Assembly: GCA_038503035.1 (NCBI GenBank)
Contig: JAVSML010000027.1
Span: forward strand, 1,026,365-1,090,364
DNA from: Crocodylus rhombifer
Lineage: Eukaryota > Chordata > Crocodylia > Crocodylidae
Direction: 5' to 3'
DNA length: 64,000 nucleotides
Shown here piece by piece: positions 60,041 to 64,000 of the stretch. The translations under genes and the position numbers were made by a program. Each line of letters opens with the position of its first letter. Position 1 is the first letter of the stretch. The notes beneath the pieces are model-generated. The model saw only the letters and a program-made list of their open reading frames with translations. It had not been told where the DNA came from and searched no databases.

Positions 60041-61763
60041 GTCTACATCTATACTTGTCACTACCTGTTCTTGGTCAGAGCACCGAAAGGTGCTACAATA
60101 ATGCAGATGAATAATATCCAATCTAAAGAGGGGATGTAGTTCTAAAAAAAAAGTTATAGCAACTTCATCTTATTCTAGACATAAATGCTGAAAGGGTGTG
60201 TTAACAGAGAGTTTGTACTTTTTGATCAACATGTAGGCATTCTTTGGCTTTATATCTGGCTACTCAGTCCTTCATAACTGTGTGAACAACAATGTATGCC
60301 TGTGTCTGAGACTGAGAACAATTCAGGGGTTATCAGACTTCAAGGATAAAGGCACTGTTGATTTGCATTATCTACTTCTTTGAGTCAAATAAAGGTGGAA
60401 TTTGTAAACTGATTCTGATTAACTTGATCTGACTGTATGGGAGTTTTTTCAGAACATTTCTTTTATTTTTCTTAAAAGAGGAGGCTTAAAGGATCTTTTA
60501 CAGGGATCTTTTTCCTACTCTGTTTTTGTTTAGCTATCATCTGCTGTCAAAGGTGTTCACACAGGACTGAACTATGAGTGGTGGCACTCTGGTAAACTAC
60601 CTCCTTTGGAAGATCTTTAGCAGCATTTCTTTGAAGATTTGGCCTTTAGCCTACAAGGGTCAAAACACATTTGGGAGCTTATATTATTTGTCACCAGGGA
60701 CAGCCTAGGGTAAACCTAGAAGCATATCTCACTTTAAAATCCACATGATTAAAATTAAAATAATATGTTTGATATTTATACAGAAAATCATCTGGATTTC
60801 TTATGCATCGTCAAGCAGATCTAGTAGGCTATCTTATGATTATCCAATTCAGAAATAATACATTATGGATGTATATCATAGCTGTACAAAACGTCTCTGC
60901 CAATATTTAGCAGCTTCTGTCAACATGATAGAACTCAGCAGTATAGATCTGTTGCGCTAGTTTAAATCACCTTGCGATTGTTCATGGAATTTGTAATGTC
61001 CATTGGAAATGATGATTCACAAATCCTACAAGAAATATTCTTGTCACAAGATATTGTTAGAGACCTGGGGATAAAATTCAGCACGTATATTACTAAAATA
61101 CAAACTTCATATCCAGATCTCACTCTAAGCTTTCCCAGGTTTCACCAGTTTGTTCTCCAGAGCCTTTCCTGGGAGGATATTTTCCTCCTGAAGTGTCCCA
61201 CAGTATGTCAATGATAGAAAATCACTGCGCTATAGCATTTTGCAATTTTCAGCTTGCCTGCCAGTTATCTTGGAAATTGCTGGTGCTCTCCACAGAAATT
61301 GCTTCGGTGAGGTATTTAGATCCTTGAGAATTTAACATTCCTGTGAAATAGAAATTCATGCATCATCAGGGATGTTGTAAATGTCAAGCTTATGCTGTAA
61401 ATGCAAGTGAGGCTTCCCCTAGCATGAGGGAATCCTCAAGCGGTACAGTGCTGGCATGGGGGTTTTACACCATCCCTTTGACATCCCAGGTTAGTGGAAA
61501 TTTCTGGGTGAAAATGCAATGGCTGGGGGATTCTTGTACTCTGGGAGGTCTCTGCTGCTGTTACCAGCTGAGACAATTCAGAGCACCAGGCCTGACTCTC
61601 CACTACTTTGCACTACCTGTTATTTTCAAACATTTAATACCAGGGATGAGAACTGTATTTTAACAAGTAAACTTCTTGATGGGTGAATTAAATAAAAGTA
61701 GAATAGTTTCCTTCCATGGTTTTAAAAGGTTCTGTACATACATTTTTTTGTTTGTTTGTTGTA

Positions 61764-61781
61764 AAAAAAAAAAAAAAAAAG
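61764..61781. repeat. Poly-A tract after TTTG repeats
   Basis: (TTTG)n followed by about 18 A bases. No retrotransposon body recognised upstream. Confidence 0.85.
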
Positions 61782-62261
61782 AGATATAGTTACACTCCAG
61801 AATGGTACATTATTCTGAAATTTGCAGAGTGAATGACATTTTTGACAGAGAAGGTTATATAGCATTGGCAACTTTTATATAAAAAGGAGACTGGACATGT
61901 AACGTTTAATAACAGCTGTTTAATAAATTGATCACTGGAAATAGTTTCTCTAAAACAAAGTAACAGAGACAAAAGTATCATTCCCTGACCCCTCCCTTCT
62001 TTCTTCCTTCAGAGAAGGCAAATCACAATTACACCTCCGGGAAAAAGGTCTAGTGTTCACACTTCATCAAAGGAGGATCAAACACTTTAAGCTGCTCTTT
62101 TTTAAGTTAATAGTTTCCAGATCATCATTAGTCATTTCTTATTTTTAAGTGAGAAAATATCAAGGCATTGAAAATAAAAGCCATACCATAAAACCATAGC
62201 TATGCTGAAGGAAAAAAAAAAGAACTGTCATAGTTTGAGCTGAAACACCTGATTAATATGT

Positions 62262-62290
62262 GGGGGTGGGGTTGGCAGGGGGGAGGGGGA
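62262..62290 (+). other. G-rich run with quadruplex potential
   Basis: Four G runs (5, 4, 6 and 5 bases) separated by T, TTGGCA and A meet the usual pattern for a G-quadruplex. No promoter or gene lies beside it. Confidence 0.6.
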
Positions 62291-63051
62291 AGATTAAAAG
62301 CTTCTGCAGAATGCACATTAACATCCTTTTATACTCAATGCAAATTCTGTGATGCCTCTGTTGTGCTATTGCTAATACAATTCATAATACGTTGTAATAT
62401 TCAGTTTGATGTTATTCTGTGCCTCAGTGTAGCACTCTTGAGCAGTGTTGCCCAATCTGGATTTAACAGACTATTGTGCACAGTAAATAAGAGCAACTGC
62501 ATGTTTAACATTTATTGAGAAGGGGCGTCTTTCATGCATTTCTTCCATTCCATGATGTTGCCAAGGTGATCATACAGCGATAAACAAGTTTAAAATATAA
62601 TTATATCCTTAATATTTCAAACTCAGGTTGTCTACTAAGAAACATTTGAATTGTCTGACTTATACAAGTAATTCTACTTGGAAGATCCTGCAGTTTTACA
62701 ATTCTTTTAAGGTAATGGTCTCATGGAAGACTATCCATCGAATTATATTTTTTCTTCCATAAATAGTTATGCAGCAATATGCTGTCATAAAAAAGGAACT
62801 ATCAAAGAATGGAAATCTCATACCAGATTTCAGCAGATGTGACTTTGTGATATTTTCTGCTAATCTTTCTTAGAACAGACTGAAAATGTTTAACATACAG
62901 TTTTCAGACATGTTCATCTGACAACTGGAAACTGAACAACCTTGAAACATTCACTTTAGAACTTCTTTAGCCATTTTTTCCATTTTGCATGCAGCATACC
63001 AAAGCAAAATATTTTCTACACACACAAAAACTTTTACTCATGGTGGGCAAG

Positions 63052-63190
63052 TCATAAAGATTTCAGAGCTCAAAAACACCTTCTAAATTACCTAATCCAG
63101 CCCCTCCCATATTGTACTATTAGTGAAGGAGCAAATATCTAGAAGCACTGAAGACCTGAAAAAGAATGAATTGCATTTGAAAACTTGTCT
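63052..63190 (-). repeat. Possible old CR1 3' end
   Basis: 'tcataaagatttcagagctc' and 'taatccagcccctcc' have the spacing of a minus-strand CR1 3' terminus but are strongly diverged. Confidence 0.4.
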
Positions 63191-63404
63191 AGGACTATCC
63201 CAACCATGCAGCGGCTCCAACAAAAGATAAAACCAGCAAAAATCCTTGTTTCTCAAATAGAATCATTTCATCCATTTAAATGAAACAGAGGATTTCAAAT
63301 TTTCATAGAGAATATAGCCTGTGCAAGTTTCAGGTCTCAAATGCTGCCAGATCTTTCCTAAGAGTTCAAATATTTCAAAATGTTATTGAAAACTGTAAGT
63401 ATTG

Positions 63405-63835
63405 GGGGGGGAAATTTTCAAAAGTCTCTAAAAGTCAATATTTTGAAAATATTTACCTGACTAAAAATACAGTGATGCCTAGTGGGATATTTAGAAGTAC
63501 TCCAAATGGGAAGAATGAATTGCAGGCACCTACCTATCTGCATCTTTGAGTCAGATGAGTAACAGGGAAGTGCTTCATCCTACACCAATTCTGTGGAATG
63601 GGGCAACAGCCAGAGCCAGATTTCTAGCCACAGCTTGGCAGCCTGGAAAGAGCAGCCATGATGGTTGCTATTTTTGTGCTTCTCCTTTGCCCCCCCCAAG
63701 TTGGTGCCCAAGGCTGGTGCATGAGTTGTTCCACCTTAATTATACTTCTGCTCTAGGCATGTAAAACAATTAGCTCTAAGTAACTTAGGAGTCTAAGTCA
63801 CATTGTTGAAAGTGACTTAATCACTTGGGAATCTA
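63405..63835. repeat. Relics of amniote palindromic repeats
   Basis: 'aaattttcaaaagtctctaa' (63410) and 'tgcctagtgggatatttaga' (63475) resemble one common amniote repeat. 'acttaggagtctaagtcaca' with the inverted 'gtgacttaatcactt' (63784-63825) resembles another. Both are diverged and non-coding. Confidence 0.4.
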
Positions 63836-63836
63836 G

Positions 63837-64000
63837 CGTAGCTACACATTGCCCTACGTCCCTGTAGCAAAGCACTACGCCTTTGTACAATGCACTGCAG
63901 AGAGATAGTGATAGCGTGAGTCTACATGTGATTGGCAGCTACATTGCCATAATGGTGCACTCCCCGACCCTAGTGGACCGCTACGATGAAGTAGTGGCAA
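63837..64000 (-). mobile_element. MITE family B, copy 3, cut by window end
   Basis: The block 'gtctacatgtgattggcagctacattgccat' (interrupted) is the reverse complement of 25532-25570, and the start 'gcgtagctacacattgcc' matches the family terminus. The right end lies outside the window. Confidence 0.65.

Larger units (their letters stand above)
60041..63051. other. No gene seen
   Basis: Unique AT-rich DNA with a poly-A tract at 61764 and a G-rich run at 62262. Confidence 0.5.

Noticed and set aside
1..64000. CRISPR array, phage, plasmid or bacterial operon
   Set aside because: No regularly spaced repeats, no dense coding and all recognised proteins are from eukaryotic transposons.

Overview
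The window is vertebrate nuclear DNA, about 60% A+T, with no recognisable host exon, functional RNA gene, operon or prokaryotic signal. It reads as intergenic sequence or a very large intron. Sauropsid origin follows from the repeats: many CR1 LINE copies ending in the (TATGAAATC)/(ATTCTATGA) type 3' tail, a MIR-like tRNA-derived SINE, palindromic repeats that I recognise as widespread in amniotes, and many short terminal-inverted-repeat (TIR) elements opening with a '(g)gtgcatctacac' type end. A crocodilian is my best guess and a turtle the alternative. This is inference from repeat style, not from a gene.

Layout. 1-0.7 kb: ends of two small TIR elements. 2.8-5.9 kb: a decayed plus-strand CR1, split by an oppositely oriented Penelope-like element that still shows a GIY-YIG endonuclease and a hammerhead-like core. 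6-13 kb: mostly unique DNA with a MITE (11.3 kb), tRNA-SINE relics and a minus-strand CR1 tail. 14.2-14.6 kb: a well-bounded hAT-type MITE with an 8-bp target duplication. 17.3-18.7 kb: two 121-bp direct repeats, 120/121 identical, enclosing a 1.1-kb segment that holds the tail of a LINE reverse transcriptase and a TA/CA microsatellite. 19-29 kb: mostly unique, with several small elements and hairpins.

29.3-38 kb is a dense transposon cluster: old minus-strand CR1, a TIR-like repeat, a plus-strand CR1, a second and much better preserved plus-strand CR1 (only two obvious lesions in ORF2), then an LTR-like block, a pyrimidine-rich tract and a 10-N assembly gap. 39-49 kb: mostly unique with MITEs, including one inverted partner of the 31.2-kb repeat. 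49.0-51.5 kb: an old minus-strand CR1 interrupted by a younger plus-strand CR1. 52-64 kb: tandem repeats, several large TIR-like elements, a MIR SINE, a G-rich run and a truncated MITE at the window end.

The coding remnants belong to transposons: CR1 endonuclease/reverse transcriptase, Penelope endonuclease and another LINE RT tail. They form no host pathway. The points of most interest are the nested Penelope/CR1 structure, the 121-bp direct-repeat insertion, and the small TIR families present in two or three copies.
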